The notes below the pieces were generated by a model, which saw only the letters and a program-made list of their open reading frames with translations, did no database searches and had not been told where the DNA came from. Of a DNA stretch of 64,000 nucleotides, positions 46,096-56,985 are shown piece after piece; positions within the stretch are counted from its first letter, which is position 1; each line of letters opens with the position of its first letter. The DNA comes from Saccopteryx bilineata (Eukaryota > Chordata > Mammalia > Chiroptera > Emballonuridae): contig NC_089496.1 in the NCBI RefSeq assembly GCF_036850765.1, forward strand, positions 52,955,613-53,019,612, in the 5' to 3' direction. A program made the position numbers and the translations under genes.

Positions 46096-48290
46096 AGCTG
46101 GCGCGCGTGATCTCTGCCCCACACCAAGTGAATACCTGTGGAAGATTCGCCTGTCTGAAGAAGAAACCTACTCAGTTAGACAGAGAAACTAAGGTAGAAA
46201 ACAAAAGCAGAGAAACCACTGGAGGGGGAGGGGTGAGCACCACAATAATAGACGTCACCATTTATGGGAAAGAGCAATTCAATCTCAGTGGCCAGGTCGC
46301 TTCCAGCAACTGCCACATCTCCTAAATTAAAGCATACACCGTATGCTTGTTGCAGGGCCCCTGGAAATCTCGCTACGTCACCTGATTTATTACAGAAATA
46401 ATTTGGGCTTTAAAGAAAAAATCAAGATGAACATTTCTATATATAAACTCAAGGTGACTGTCTCACGGATGTTTAGTCAAAGATATCTATTGCTAAGCAG
46501 ACGGTGTTTATTAGAAATTCCATTTTTATTTGTTGAGACAGCCGTAGTGTGAGCAATAGGCACCTCATAAAAGCAAGAAATTCTTCCCAAAAGGCATGGG
46601 TTCCCTTCCAATCTACAATTTTTCAGTAAAAAGCATTACCACTCTTTAGCAAGAAGGTAAGGAGGTCCAGGTGATAATAATTCTCCTGGTAGTCATCAGA
46701 GGGAAACTGATGCTTGTCCCCAAATGCTTCTAATTTAGTGGTAACCAGACCACTGGACAGACCCTGGGGCATTTAACTTCACTGCCGTGCCGATTTGATT
46801 TGGAGAAATTCAGGGTGCAAGCTGAACCAGGCTTTCTAAAAGGCCTCAGAGATTTCTGCTGTTCAAGTTCCCACCAGCCATGGCCCAGTGTATAAACACC
46901 CTCAGGTCCTCAAAAGCAACTGCCTACCCAGTTCTCCTCATTCTCTATGGTATACACTATTCTGCACATCCATCTTTTTCAAGGTCCTGAACACAATTAT
47001 TTTTTCAAGTTTCCTTTTCATTCTGTCCTTCCACTTAGGACAGCATGCATTCCTAATTTCTGGCCTTCCAAAACGCCTAGGTACGGTCAAGTCAACGTAC
47101 AGTCTTCAAAAAACCGCCATATGGACACATTGGGCTCCTCCGTTCAAAGCTACCGAAAGTTACCGCACCAACGCCAGGAAAAGAAGTTATTAAACAGCAT
47201 CATTTTTAGTTAGACCGGGAAAAACTCAATTTGGTTTTGTTTTTCTTCCTATAAAGCTTCATCATTTGCTAGAACATAATGTGAATTAAACATCTGTGAT
47301 AGGCTGGTATTGATTTCCGCATCTCCAATAGCGGAAATTTAGAAAACAACAAGCTGTAAAATGTTTCATTTCCAGTGAGTCAATGGATTTTGTTTTCATG
47401 AATCCCAGAAGTTATCTTTCATAAATTAGGGTGTTTTGACATTTTGGATCAGAGTCCCTAGAATGGAAGGACTACCACTGAGGTATTTTACAGGGAGAGA
47501 AGTCTCAGGACCCCCTACCCGAGACCACTCTGCAGTATCTATACTCGTCAGACCGAGTGCTCCCCAGTCTGAGGACAGCTCTGTGGTGAGCAGGGCACGC
47601 CCCTCCCCAGCACTGATTTTCAGGGACCTGACCCCTCCCGAGTGGGAACTGAGTCTGTTTGCTACGATCTCTTCCTTCTTGGAATTCTCCTGAATGAGGG
47701 AGGGTCATGGTCTACCCAAAATCAAACTATGTGAAGTGATTTATCAAGTAGATTATATCCCTTGGTAGGGCGACCATTTGTAGCAGTGTGTCTGGGCAGG
47801 CCGGTTTCTATTGATTATTAAGATCTTCCCTTTCCGCTGTTCCACGAGTCCTCTTTAAGGCACAGTGTTCTGGGGTGACCCTGTTCCCCAGGGACCAGAA
47901 AGGCTATTCGGTCTCTTCATTCTGGCCGCTCACTACATGGGGCCCCGGGTCCCGGTGTCTGCAGGGTGTGTAAGAGGCTCCCTTCACGACCGGCTGACAA
48001 TGGCCGAGAAGCAGAAGCACAAGCGGCCCGCTGATAAAGTGGTCATGCCTGAGACATGTCAACTGTGACCCATTGCTCCTGACAGCTAGCTGCGCTTCGG
48101 GACCCTGCATTCTCTGTCCTTCTCTCAACCACCGCTTCCCTATGTCTGAGTTGTAACAAATTAATAAGAAAGAGCATATGACAATGAAAAACATTTTGGT
48201 GGAGCTAATTAATAGATCTGTAGAGATATCATTTTCAGTACTTTTTTTTTTTTTTCTCCAATCTTTATCCCGGCTTACTTTTTTTTTTTT
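46096..48290. other. Unique intronic sequence
   Basis: About 2.2 kb with no gene and no repeat I can name. T runs occur at 48242-48255 and 48279-48290. Confidence 0.4.
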
Positions 48291-48365
48291 AATTGAATTT
48301 ATTGGAGTGACATTGGTTATTACTGTCCCTGTTATAGATAAGCACACATATTTGGGTTAACATGA
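48291..48365 (-). mobile_element. LINE-1 3' end fragment (bat type)
   Basis: AATTGAATTTATTGGAGTGA and CATTGGTTATTA after a T run are the antisense of a chiropteran L1 3' untranslated region. A related but separate piece begins 70 bp further on. Confidence 0.65.
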
Positions 48366-48435
48366 TGAAAATGAATGCATTCCTAGCTAACCTGTCCAGA
48401 GAACCAAGCAACTGCCTTAGGATGTTTTTGTCTTC

Positions 48436-48640
48436 ATTTATTTTTTAAAATTGGATTTATTGGTGTGACACTGGTTAAATGTAATGAGACAGGTTTCAGG
48501 TGCCTGATTCTATAACACGTCTCTGTACACCGTGTTGTGTGTCCACCGCCCCCCCCAGTCAAGCCTTTGTCCGTCACCACTTCTCCGCCCCCCACGCCTT
48601 CCCCTGCAATCACCACACTGCTGTCCATCGATGATGACCC
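48436..48640 (-). mobile_element. LINE-1 3' end fragment (bat type), second copy
   Basis: ATTGGATTTATTGGTGTGAC, GACAGGTTTCAGGTGCCTGA, TTCTATAACACGTCTCTGTA and CAAGCCTTTGTCCGTCACCA reproduce the antisense L1 3' region in longer form. With the preceding copy this makes two independent truncated insertions or a local rearrangement. Confidence 0.72.
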
Positions 48641-49149
48641 AAAGACAGAAATGTCAGAGCTCCAAAAAGTTCTCCTCTTTTACAGTCTTAAGATCAATTG
48701 GCCAAATTCTTTGAACAAATGCTTCAACAAGTCTACTTTTCACTCTGTCAATATAATCATAGTGACTGTGATTATGAATAATATGACTACTTTCATGAGT
48801 CACTCTGAAAATAACAAATCAAAGTATCAGCATTCATGTTATAAACAAGGACACCCTAACCTTTACAAGGAGATATGATTCTCTTAGAGAAAAGTACTCC
48901 GACCAGTCGCTTTGCTCAGATCATGTCCCTTCGATTTTTTTTCAATGGCCAGAAAAGTGTTTTCATAACAAGATGATCTTCACATACTGATACCTGTAAA
49001 CAACACAAATTAGCTAATAGCCATAATATGCATGTACCTATTAAATACATGGTATGTAGTCAGCCATAACATGTTTTTATACTTTTTTAAGACAAGGGGA
49101 ATTATTTATATTAACCTTAAGTAAAAGTAGCAATCTGTAAAAGCTTATA

Positions 49150-49390
49150 CAGTGGTACCTTGAGATAAGAACAGACCAACATACAATTTTTTTAAGATAC
49201 GAGCTGCGACTTGGTCCGTAATTTTGTTCGAGATCCAAGAGAAATTCTGAAATACGAGTTGTGATTCGGGAAGCTGCCGCTAGTTGGCGCGTTGGCGCAC
49301 GGGTCCAGTATCGGCAGTTTGATATACGAGTTGACTGACTTATGAACTCAGTTACAGAACGAATCAAATTCATATCTCAAGGTACCACTG
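49150..49390. mobile_element. Non-autonomous Tc1/mariner-type element with TA target duplication
   Basis: The left terminus CAGTGGTACCTTGAGATA and the right terminus TATCTCAAGGTACCACTG are exact inverses, at least 18 bp. TA flanks each end (49148-49149 and 49391-49392). Length is 241 bp and there is no transposase frame. The inner text (GATATACGAGTTGACTGACT) continues the inverse symmetry with the left side in diverged form. Confidence 0.9.
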
Positions 49391-49499
49391 TATAAGCACA
49401 AATGTGAAAATAATTTGGGTGGGGGAAATTGAGGTTCAGGATGAAGGAAATGCATGCAGATGTGTGAATGTGGCTTTGTTGACTGTTTGGTATATTAAT

Positions 49500-49735
49500 T
49501 TTGTGGGGAAGCCATAGCAATGGACCACAGACAGTGCAGTGGAAAAGAACAGAAATGCATTGTCTCATGGTTCTGAAGGCTATAAATCCACAGAATCTGA
49601 ACGGTGGGGTCATGTTCCCTGTGATACCCCCAGGGGGTCCTTCCTTGTCCCTCCGGAGCTTCCTAGGCTTGTAGCTGGTTGACTCCAACCTCTGCCTCCT
49701 CTTCCAGGTGGCCTCACTGCCTCCCGCTAAGTCTG
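49500..49735 (-). mobile_element. MaLR-type LTR (MLT1-like), antisense
   Basis: The reverse of the family seen at 18009. It reads 'ATGGACCACAGACAGTGCAG', 'GAACAGAAATGCATTGTCTC', 'ATGGTTCTGAAGGCTATAAA', 'TCCTTCCTTGTCCC', 'GGCTTGTAGCTGG' and 'CTCCAACCTCTGCCTCCTCT'. Confidence 0.7.
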
Positions 49736-49739
49736 TGCT

Positions 49740-50350
49740 CTGCACGGAAGACGGCGTAATCCAGGAAAACTGCCCGTCGGGTCCTACCACTCTGTGACTC
49801 AAAACCCTCCGCTGACTTGCCCTCCCGCTAACATAAATACCGAAGTCCTCACTTTGGCCCACAAGGCTCTGCAAACCTCCTAGACCTAACCTCCTACCTC
49901 AGTGGTCCTCCCCAGTAAGGTCCAACCATGCTAGCATCTTGTAATTCCTTCAACTTACTAAATAGGCGCCCACCTCGGGCTTGCCCTGGAGGTTCCCGTG
50001 GTCTGAGCAGCCCTTCCCTCAGACACGCCTGTGACTCCGTGCCCCCATGCTTATCTTGGGGGGGGGCTATTCAAGTACTTTCTCATTAGAGAGGTTTGCC
50101 GTGAACACGCCCCCTACATTAGCGGTCCCAGACCCCCACCATCTCTCCTGTGTTCCTTCCTAGTTTATTTTTCCTCACAGCGTTTCTAGCTCCGAACGTT
50201 GCATTACACGTTGTTACATTGTGTCTGCTTATAGCCTGCGTTCAGCCGGGAGAACGGAAGCTCTAGGGTGGCAGGGGCCTTCGGTCTTTTGTTCACACGT
50301 GTGCCCCCAGCGTCTAACCCAGTGCTCAATAAGTGGTAGGTCCTAAAGCC
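49740..50350 (+). mobile_element. LINE L2 3' end
   Basis: It contains 'CTCAAAACCCTCCGCTGACT', 'CGAAGTCCTCACTTTGGCCC', 'ACAAGGCTCTGCAAACCTCC', 'GGGAGAACGGAAGCTC', 'CAGGGGCCTTCGGTCTTTTG', 'CCAGCGTCTAACCCAGTGCT' and 'CAATAAGTGGTAGG'. The order is that of the L2 coding end and 3' untranslated region. Confidence 0.85.
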
Positions 50351-51570
50351 CACTTGTCATCCCGTCAGTGAACTGATCCTGTGAAACAAACCTGATCGCC
50401 ATCCCCTCACAAAACTAATTTCAACATTTGGGAGACGATGCTCTGACTTCTGAATGTGAGGTCCGCCACTTCCCCATCGCACGTGACCCTTACGTCGATC
50501 TCCTCTGACAAGGGCGTGTTGTGAAGTGCTGGTCAGAGGGTACTCTACAAACCCCCTCACAGGAGGGCACTTGGGCTGTGTATATTGGAACTAAAAACAC
50601 TGGCAACCTTGGCGGACTCAATACTTCCACTCCGAGATACCTGTTCTACAAGAATAAACACACAAGCGCACAAAGGTACGTACACAAGGATGTCCCAAGC
50701 TTGTGTTATGTCTATAATAAAGAGAGAGAGAGAGAAACTTAAAAAAAATAAATAAGTTCATCTTCTGCGGAGAGGAATGTCAGAGCTGCTACCAAGAAGA
50801 GCAGATTATAGTTTTTACTGAACGTGGGGTTCCGAAGGGTGACGCTGAGCAAAAGGACAGCAGACCAAACTGCCACCACCCGGGAGGGCTCGCCTGCCAC
50901 ACCTCCCTCACCCTCCAGCCCCTTCCGAGAGGGTCTGTCCCAGGCGAAGGGCCTTCCTAGCCACCGCGGACGGGACCAGAGAAGGGCACCGACACAAAAG
51001 GGGTCACTGGGCGGTGGCCGCGGGGTGGACACGCAGGCGTGACCCTCCCCAGGTGTCTTCAGAACAAGTGCTCTTTAAATGCTATTTCACTACATAGCCA
51101 GGTTTTTTTTCCAGAGGGGGGTTTCAATTGAAAGGAGTTTAACTAACAAACCAGTAAATTAAGGGTCCGATTAATTAGCCTTGAAAGGGCTTAACCTCTG
51201 AAGCAGATGATGGTGTCTTCTCTACCCTCTAAGCAGGTGTCATTCGACATGAAAACCCACAGTGAGTGTAACCACGTTCTAATAACTCAGATTTCATTTT
51301 CCTTTGATCATTTTACGTATTATTGATGTTTTTCCAAGAAAAAAAAAATGTCTGTTTTAGTTACCTATCTTAGTGCTTAGCCTGCCTACTCGGGGGTCCG
51401 TTACTGTCTCAGGTACAGTGGGACCAGCCAGCCCACATCGGAGACCCAAGTTCCTCGCCTGCTACAAGCTAGGGCAGCGACAGATGGACGGCCTCCGGGG
51501 GCAGACAGGGAGTGTACTTTTTAGTCTGTTTTTTAGATGTTCTGGCACTTTTAAAACTAGATCACCGGGG
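50351..51570. other. Unique intronic sequence
   Basis: No gene. 50880-51030 is GC-rich. 51120-51290 is AT-rich with GTTTCAATTGAAAGG, GTAAATTAAGG and GATTAATTAGCC motifs, and could be a conserved non-coding element. Confidence 0.4.
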
Positions 51571-51885
51571 AAAAAAAAAAGAAGGAGGAGGAGGAGGAAG
51601 GAGGGAGGAAGAAGAAGAAGGAGGAAGGAAGAAGAAGGAGGAGGAAGGAAGAAGAAGAAGGAGGAGGAAGGAAGAAGAAGAGGAAGGAAGGAAGGAAGGA
51701 AGGAAGGAAGGAAGGAAGGAAGGAAGGAAGGAAGGAAGAGGAGGAAGAAGAGGAGGAAGAAGAGGAGGAAGAAGAGGAGGAAGAAGAGGAGGAAGAAGAG
51801 GAGGAAGAAGAGGAGGAAGAAGGAAGAAGGAAGAAGGAAGAAGGAAGAAGAAAGAAGAAAGAAGAAGAAGAAGAAGAAGAAAAGT
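51571..51885 (+). repeat. 315-bp polypurine (GGA/GAA/GGAA) tract
   Basis: Uninterrupted G/A on the plus strand, from GGAGGAGGA to perfect (GGAA)n and then (GAAGAGGAG)n and (AAGAAGG)n. It is open in several frames as Lys/Arg/Glu-rich or Phe/Leu/Ser-rich peptides, none of them a gene. Confidence 0.98.
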
Positions 51886-52699
51886 AAGCTCATCGGTAAA
51901 TAATATTTTATTATCTAACTATTTCTCAATGTTTTTAACACGGTCAGAAAATTGCTATAGGAACGTGTTCCGTGATTCATGTAAAGCTCAGGAAGCCTCG
52001 CGACCACTGGGGGCCAAGGGTCAGAGGCAGAAAACTGGACCTTTTCTCCTAAAACACCGAATACCAAAAAATACATATTCTTGCTCATCAGTTATCAAAT
52101 TGACTTTCAAAGGTGTAGAGTAGGAAGGTCTTGAGCCCTGACACTTCCTTTGTCTGACAGAGGTCTAGGGGGCCACACACAGAAGGGACGGGGGGCTGCA
52201 GCGTCAGCGACCAGGACTGGGACCACGGAGTGTGGGTGGCGCAGCCCGAGGACAGTGGGTGGAGGCCGCTCCCTCCTGGTCTCCTCCCCATTTCCCTTCC
52301 TCCTCCCCCCCCCTCGCCCCGCACCCTCCCTTCCCGCCTGCACTCCCACCTCCCCCGCACCCCACCTCCCCCGCACCCCTGCCCCATTAACTAACTCTCT
52401 TTCCAGCACAGCCTCTCCCTGGGAATCCGCAGTGTGCGTTTCAGAGGAAGCAGCCGTCCGGGCTCGTACTCAGAGAGGTCTCCAGAAGGACTGCTGAGGT
52501 CACGGAGTTTCCATGTGCCCGCGTGGGGCCATCTCACGTGGACTGTGCGGCTGGTGACCAGTAATGACACGTCTGAACCAAGGCTGTGTTCTCTTTGGGA
52601 TTATAAATGTGAAATGAGTCTCTCGGCATTCCTAACCCTGCAAGATTACTTAGGTGACATTTCTGCCTGCTTTGTTGACTGGGTGTTTGTTTCTTTGTT
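51886..52699. other. Unique intronic sequence
   Basis: No gene. A C-rich low-complexity stretch lies at 52285-52385. Confidence 0.4.
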
Positions 52700-52991
52700 T
52701 GTTTTAGTGAGAGAGACAGGGACAGATAGGCAGGAAGGGAGAGAGAAAGAGATGAGAAGCATCAATTCTTCGTTGGGACAACTTAGTTGTTCATTGCTTT
52801 CTCATGTGTGCCTTGACTGAGGGGCTACAATAGAGCGAGTGACCCCTTGCTCAAGCCAGCGCCCTTGGGCTCAGGCCTTGCTCAAGCCAGATGAGCCCGT
52901 GCTCAAGTCGGTGACCTCGAGGTTTCGAACCTGGGTCCTCTGCATCCCATCCAGTCTGACGCTCTGTCCACTGCACCAACACCTGGTCAGG
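52700..52991 (-). repeat. tRNA-derived SINE, 'GCCTGACCAGGTGTTGG' family
   Basis: Second copy of the family at 31786. The head, reversed at the right, reads GCACCAACACCTGGTCAGGC. The body has GCCCTTGGGCTCAGG and GATGAGCCCGTGCTCAAG, and the T/GAGA region is at the left. Flanks share GTTTCTTTG/GTTCTTTG as an imperfect target duplication. Confidence 0.9.
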
Positions 52992-52994
52992 CTG

Positions 52995-53345
52995 GTTCTT
53001 TGTATTTTTTAAATAGTTTTTAAATAAATATTGAGATGCAATGCATATAACATATAATCTACCTGTTTAAAATGCACAACTCATTGTTTGAATAGCTGCC
53101 CAGACCTGTGCTACAATCACCACCGTTTATTCTGGATCTCTTCGTAAACCCTAAGGGAAGAACAGACCCCCGTGCCCACCAGCAGTGCCCTCCCTTCCCC
53201 TCCTCCATGCCCCTGGGAACCACTGACCTGCTGCCTGTCTCAGAGGACTGGCCAGCTCTGGACACTCCATATAACAGGAGTGACAGGAAGTGTGGTATTT
53301 TGTCCCTGGCTTCTCTCATTTAGCATAATGTTTTCTAGGTTTGCT
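52995..53345 (-). mobile_element. Old LINE-1 3' region
   Basis: It contains 'CATATAACATATAATCTACC', 'GTTTAAAATGCACAACTCAT', 'ACCACTGACCTGCTGCCTGT', 'CAGCTCTGGACACTCCATAT' and 'CTTCTCTCATTTAGCATAAT'. This is the antisense of the L1 ORF2 end and 3' untranslated region. Confidence 0.85.
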
Positions 53346-55523
53346 GACTCACATCTTGAACGGGATCTGAACCACACCCACCCACACAGGCGGTTTCCCA
53401 AATATTCACCGCGTGTGCTGGGTTTTCATGGGTAGCTATGAAATGGCTTCCCAAAGGCACCGCTCTGCAGTCTCCTACTGACACAAGAAGGTGAGACGGG
53501 CTCTTGTCAGGAAGCAATGGATTTATGCAAATTTACAAAGCTTCTCCTACAGGAAACACCAAGCTGAGTTCTTTCATACCATCACACCATCCGCTGACAT
53601 CCGTCCTGCCCGGAAGCCTTACGGTATTCAAATAACCAAACTCAGCGGGGTTTTATAACTCAACACATAAACTGCCCGACAGGAAGTGCGGCACTGCATC
53701 CCCCCCCACCCCAGAGGCAGAGGCATGGCCGGTGGCACTCGGGAAGGTGCTCAGCATTACCGGCCCGCGGCGAAACGCAGAGCAAAACCCAGTCCTGTCC
53801 CGCTGCACCCCCCGTGAGCGTGGCTGCCGTGGAGAACATTCCTCACACGGAGGTCAAGAAACCGGAACCCCTGTCCATCGCCGGGGAATGGGAGATGACG
53901 CCGCCGCTTTTGCAAACAACGTGGTAGTTTCTTAAAACATAATTACACTTCTACTTAGCCGTGACACCCAGCAGCCTTAGGTATTGTCTCCGTAGGAACG
54001 AAAACGTATTTCTACCAAAGACACAAACATCCCACAGCATTGACTCTCATTCGGAGCCCGCATGAGGTCCTTGTCACTGGGGCGGTTGAATATGATTTGT
54101 ATGGTTCACATTTGTGAATATTTGCTTAGGCTTTTTTTGACCTGAACATCGTGGCCACCCATTCCACAGCAGCCCGTCCTCAGACGGTTTGGTCTGAGAC
54201 TCCTCTACAATTTAAAAAATAACTGGCGTTTCAAAGCAGTTTTGTTTACGTGAATAGTATGTGCCAACATTTACCATTACGTTATTAGACATTAAAACGG
54301 AGAAGTAAATCTTGAGTGATGCCATCTAAAATTGCAATACACCTGTATGTTAGCAGGATGAACATAGGTTTAATGAAAAGCGTATTTATTTTTCAAAACA
54401 AGCACACACAGAAATAGCGAGAAGAGAGGCACTGTAAACATTTTTTATCAATCTCTTCAATGTCTGGTTGAGCAGAGAACACCCAGTTCCCCGTCCGCTG
54501 CCCCCGCGGTCAGGCTGTGGCGACCTCACGCCTCTGGAAGAATCCACTGGACACGCAGGAGACACGAGGGTGGAAAGGGCACCCGACCTGTGGGGATTAC
54601 TGGGAAAAGCGTTTGACCTCACAGGCCCACGCCCGGGGCCTGGCGCCTCCCAGCGAGCGCGGGCAGCTTCTTGGAGAAGTCCTAGCCTGGACTCTGCTCC
54701 CAAACCCAGCGAGGTCCCTTCTAAGGAGACGGCTCAGTCTGCACTGTCACTGACGCAGATGCTCAGGGATCCAGCCTTTTCAAAACAAACAAGCAAACCT
54801 ACCAAAGAAAACCCCAGGATCGGAACACTTTCTGAATACAGTTCCCCGAGCATGTGGACTCCCACACTCCCACCTAGTCCACCCCTGGTTAGAACTGAAT
54901 TGGAGTCAGAACCAAAACACGGGGTGGATCAGGGCGCATCAGTTTCCTTGTTGAATCACGTACGTTGTCCCGCACGTATCCGCAAGTGCGTGAAGAAGAC
55001 TGGACTGCACGCTGTTAAAACGCCTGACCGCCACCACGCCCTCGTCTGGGGCTACTAGTCTGCGCCTGGTCCACTTCTCCTCCCGCCTCCCCCTCCCTCC
55101 CCCGTCTCTGTTATAACAAAGCCTCCTCCTTGGTTCCTGAATCTGCCTCTGAAAACAATAAAATGTCCTCACACGTTCCTCAGATGGACCTTCACATAAC
55201 AATCGAAAACGATCATGCTCACTTTAATATCTGAAAAAGCAACGTCCTAATGCTCACTTTAGAAAACACGGTGAATTTCGGTTGAATTAGTTAGTGTCTC
55301 TTTCTCCTGGGTCTCTTTGCTCAAAGCATCCGACCGGCCAGGGTGTGTCCGTCTTACATCCTGAAAGGTCTGGGTCTGCTGTCTCGTCTGACATACGTCC
55401 CCAGAGCTTTGGTCCTCTTTGAAATGTGATTTAAAATGCAACCAACAACAACAACAACAAAAAAAAAATGTGGATATTGATTGCTCAGTCGAACTCAAAA
55501 TAAAACAACAACAAAGTACTCAC
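53346..55523. other. IMMP2L intron on the 3' (donor) side, repeat-poor
   Basis: No repeat family, RNA gene or second exon is recognised. The 196-residue plus frame at 54468-55058 has no recognisable domain and runs antisense to IMMP2L. Confidence 0.5.
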
Positions 55524-55589
55524 TTGACGATGTCCCCTTCCAGGGCAATCACCCTCTTGATGATCTTCTGTCCTGGGTTTTTGGGGGAC
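55524..55589 (-). CDS. IMMP2L: IMMP2L internal exon carrying the catalytic lysine
   Basis: IMMP2L is the catalytic subunit 2 of the mitochondrial inner membrane peptidase, a type I (S26) signal peptidase that trims sorting sequences of intermembrane-space proteins. This 66-bp exon starts with the last base of a codon, encodes 21 residues (SPKNPGQKIIKRVIALEGD plus IV) and ends with AA, two bases of a split codon. Splice signals are good: CTCTCATTCTAG before and AA|GTGAGT after. It aligns with human residues 81-101. The lysine in IIKR is the general-base Lys91, and VIALEGD is the conserved box. The serine partner (human Ser43) lies in an upstream exon outside the window. Differences from human: Glu86 is Gly, and residue 102 starts AA (Lys or Asn, human Arg). 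The reading frame is intact, so this looks like a functional exon. A retrocopy is ruled out by the intron boundaries. Confidence 0.96.
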
Positions 55590-55650
55590 CTAGAATGAGA
55601 GGAGGTTACACCATCAGCTGTGTTTCTGGGTTTTGTTATTTTTAAAGAAA
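55590..55650 (-). promoter_or_regulatory. IMMP2L: Splice acceptor region of the IMMP2L exon
   Basis: Read on the minus strand, the exon is preceded by a pyrimidine tract CCTCCTCTCATTCTAG. Possible branch-point sequence CAGCTGATGG lies about 25-30 nt upstream of the AG. The matching donor is GTGAGTACTTTG at 55512-55523. Confidence 0.8.
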
Positions 55651-56068
55651 ACAAGAAGAAATTCTACAACAGAACCGGCTCTCTGAAAGGCATTATCGAA
55701 TCATGACTCTTGCGTCCATGACGTTACTCCTACGTAGGCCCCACGTGAGAGGGAGCTACTGCTATCCGAGTCGTTCTCTGGAGGGGAAGGAGTCACGCTA
55801 GAACTTCACAAAGACTCAAAATAAAGGGGGATGAAGATTTTCGTTATGAAGTACTTGAAGGAAAGAGGATTCAGAGATGATTAAAAAAAATAGTGATCAG
55901 GCATTTCTTTAAAACGATAATATGCTGAAAGGCCTTCATTCCATTTAAAATAAGCAGAGGAGTTTGATTTAAATCCTCCAGAGAACCCTGAGGATGAGAG
56001 GTAGCGTTTGGAGAAAATAAAGAGTGAGGAAATTCTCTCAAACTCCATTTGGGCTCAACCATGTAGAG
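55651..56068. other. IMMP2L intron on the 5' (acceptor) side
   Basis: Unique sequence with nothing recognisable. Confidence 0.5.
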
Positions 56069-56422
56069 CAGGGGTCCCCAAACTTTTTACACAGGGGGCC
56101 AGTTCATTGTCCCTCAGACCGCTGGAGGGCCGGACTATAAAAAAAAACTATGAACAAATCCCTATGCACACTGCACATATCTTATTTTAAAGTAAAAAAA
56201 CAAAACGGGAACAAATACAATATTTAAAATAAAAAACAAGTAAATTTAAATCAACAAACTGACCAGTATTTCAATGGGAACTATGGGCCTGCTTTTGGCT
56301 AATGAGATGGTCAATGTGCTCCTTTCATTGACCACCAATGAAAGAGGTGCCCCTTCCAGAGGTGCAGCGGGGGCCGGATAGATGGCCTCAGGGGCCCGCG
56401 GGCCGTAGTTTGGGGACCCCTG
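56069..56422 (+). mobile_element. Non-autonomous hAT element, copy 3 (CAGRGGTCCCCAAAC family)
   Basis: Ends are CAGGGGTCCCCAAAC and GTTTGGGGACCCCTG, perfectly inverse. Target duplication ATGTAGAG lies at 56061-56068 and 56423-56430. This is the best-preserved of the three copies and lies only 480 bp upstream of the IMMP2L exon. Confidence 0.95.
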
Positions 56423-56639
56423 ATGTAGAGACGGTGTGCTTCAGAGCGCTGACCACAAAGGCTGCTGGCGCGCAGAGAAACGGACCGGTCCTGAGACGCC
56501 CCGCACGAATACCAAACATCGTTTGTTTTGAGCTGGGATCAATAGCTTAAGGTAAATAATTCCTTAAAGTAATACCATTTGCTCTAAATGCATGCCTCCT
56601 CCCTCTCTTCTGGCCTCCGTCCCTCCTGTCCCCCCCCCC

Positions 56640-56985
56640 CCTCACTCTGTCTCTCGGATCTCTCACTGTGGGGGAAGCCCTGTGTGTGCCCAGCAGCCCT
56701 ACCGACCAACCGACAGCCAGCTAGGAACCAAGGTCTGCCAGCCCTCGCGTGGGGGGGACGTGAAAGCACATCCTTCAGCCCCAGTCAAGTGCTGGGGGTA
56801 CAGCTCTGGCCCATGGCTTTCCTGCATCCTCAGAGAGACCCCCAAGCCAGACCACCCACTACAGCTGCTTCTGGGCTCTCTGATCCTTAGAAAACATGTG
56901 AGAGAGTAAGTGTTTGCTGTAAGCTACTAGAGGTTGGCCGGGTCATCTGTTACACAGCAATGGGTAAATCCAGCTTAATACATCC
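56640..56985 (+). mobile_element. MaLR/MLT1-type LTR, 3' part
   Basis: 'ACAGCTGCTTCTGGGCTCTC', 'TGATCCTTAGAAAACATGTG', 'AGTGTTTGCTGTAAGC', 'CTACTAGAGGTTGGCCGGGT' and 'TGTTACACAGCAATGGGTAA' match the terminal part of MLT1 LTRs (ctgtgagaaataaatgtttgttgtttaagctgctaag... tgttacgcagcaatag). A C run at 56631-56641 precedes it. Confidence 0.7.

Noticed and set aside
51373..52123. Lys/Arg/Glu-rich frames of 176 and 203 residues, and a Phe/Leu/Ser-rich minus frame
   Set aside because: These are direct translations of the polypurine simple repeat.
54468..55058. 196-residue plus-strand frame near the IMMP2L exon
   Set aside because: Antisense to IMMP2L, no known domain, no plausible splice partners seen.
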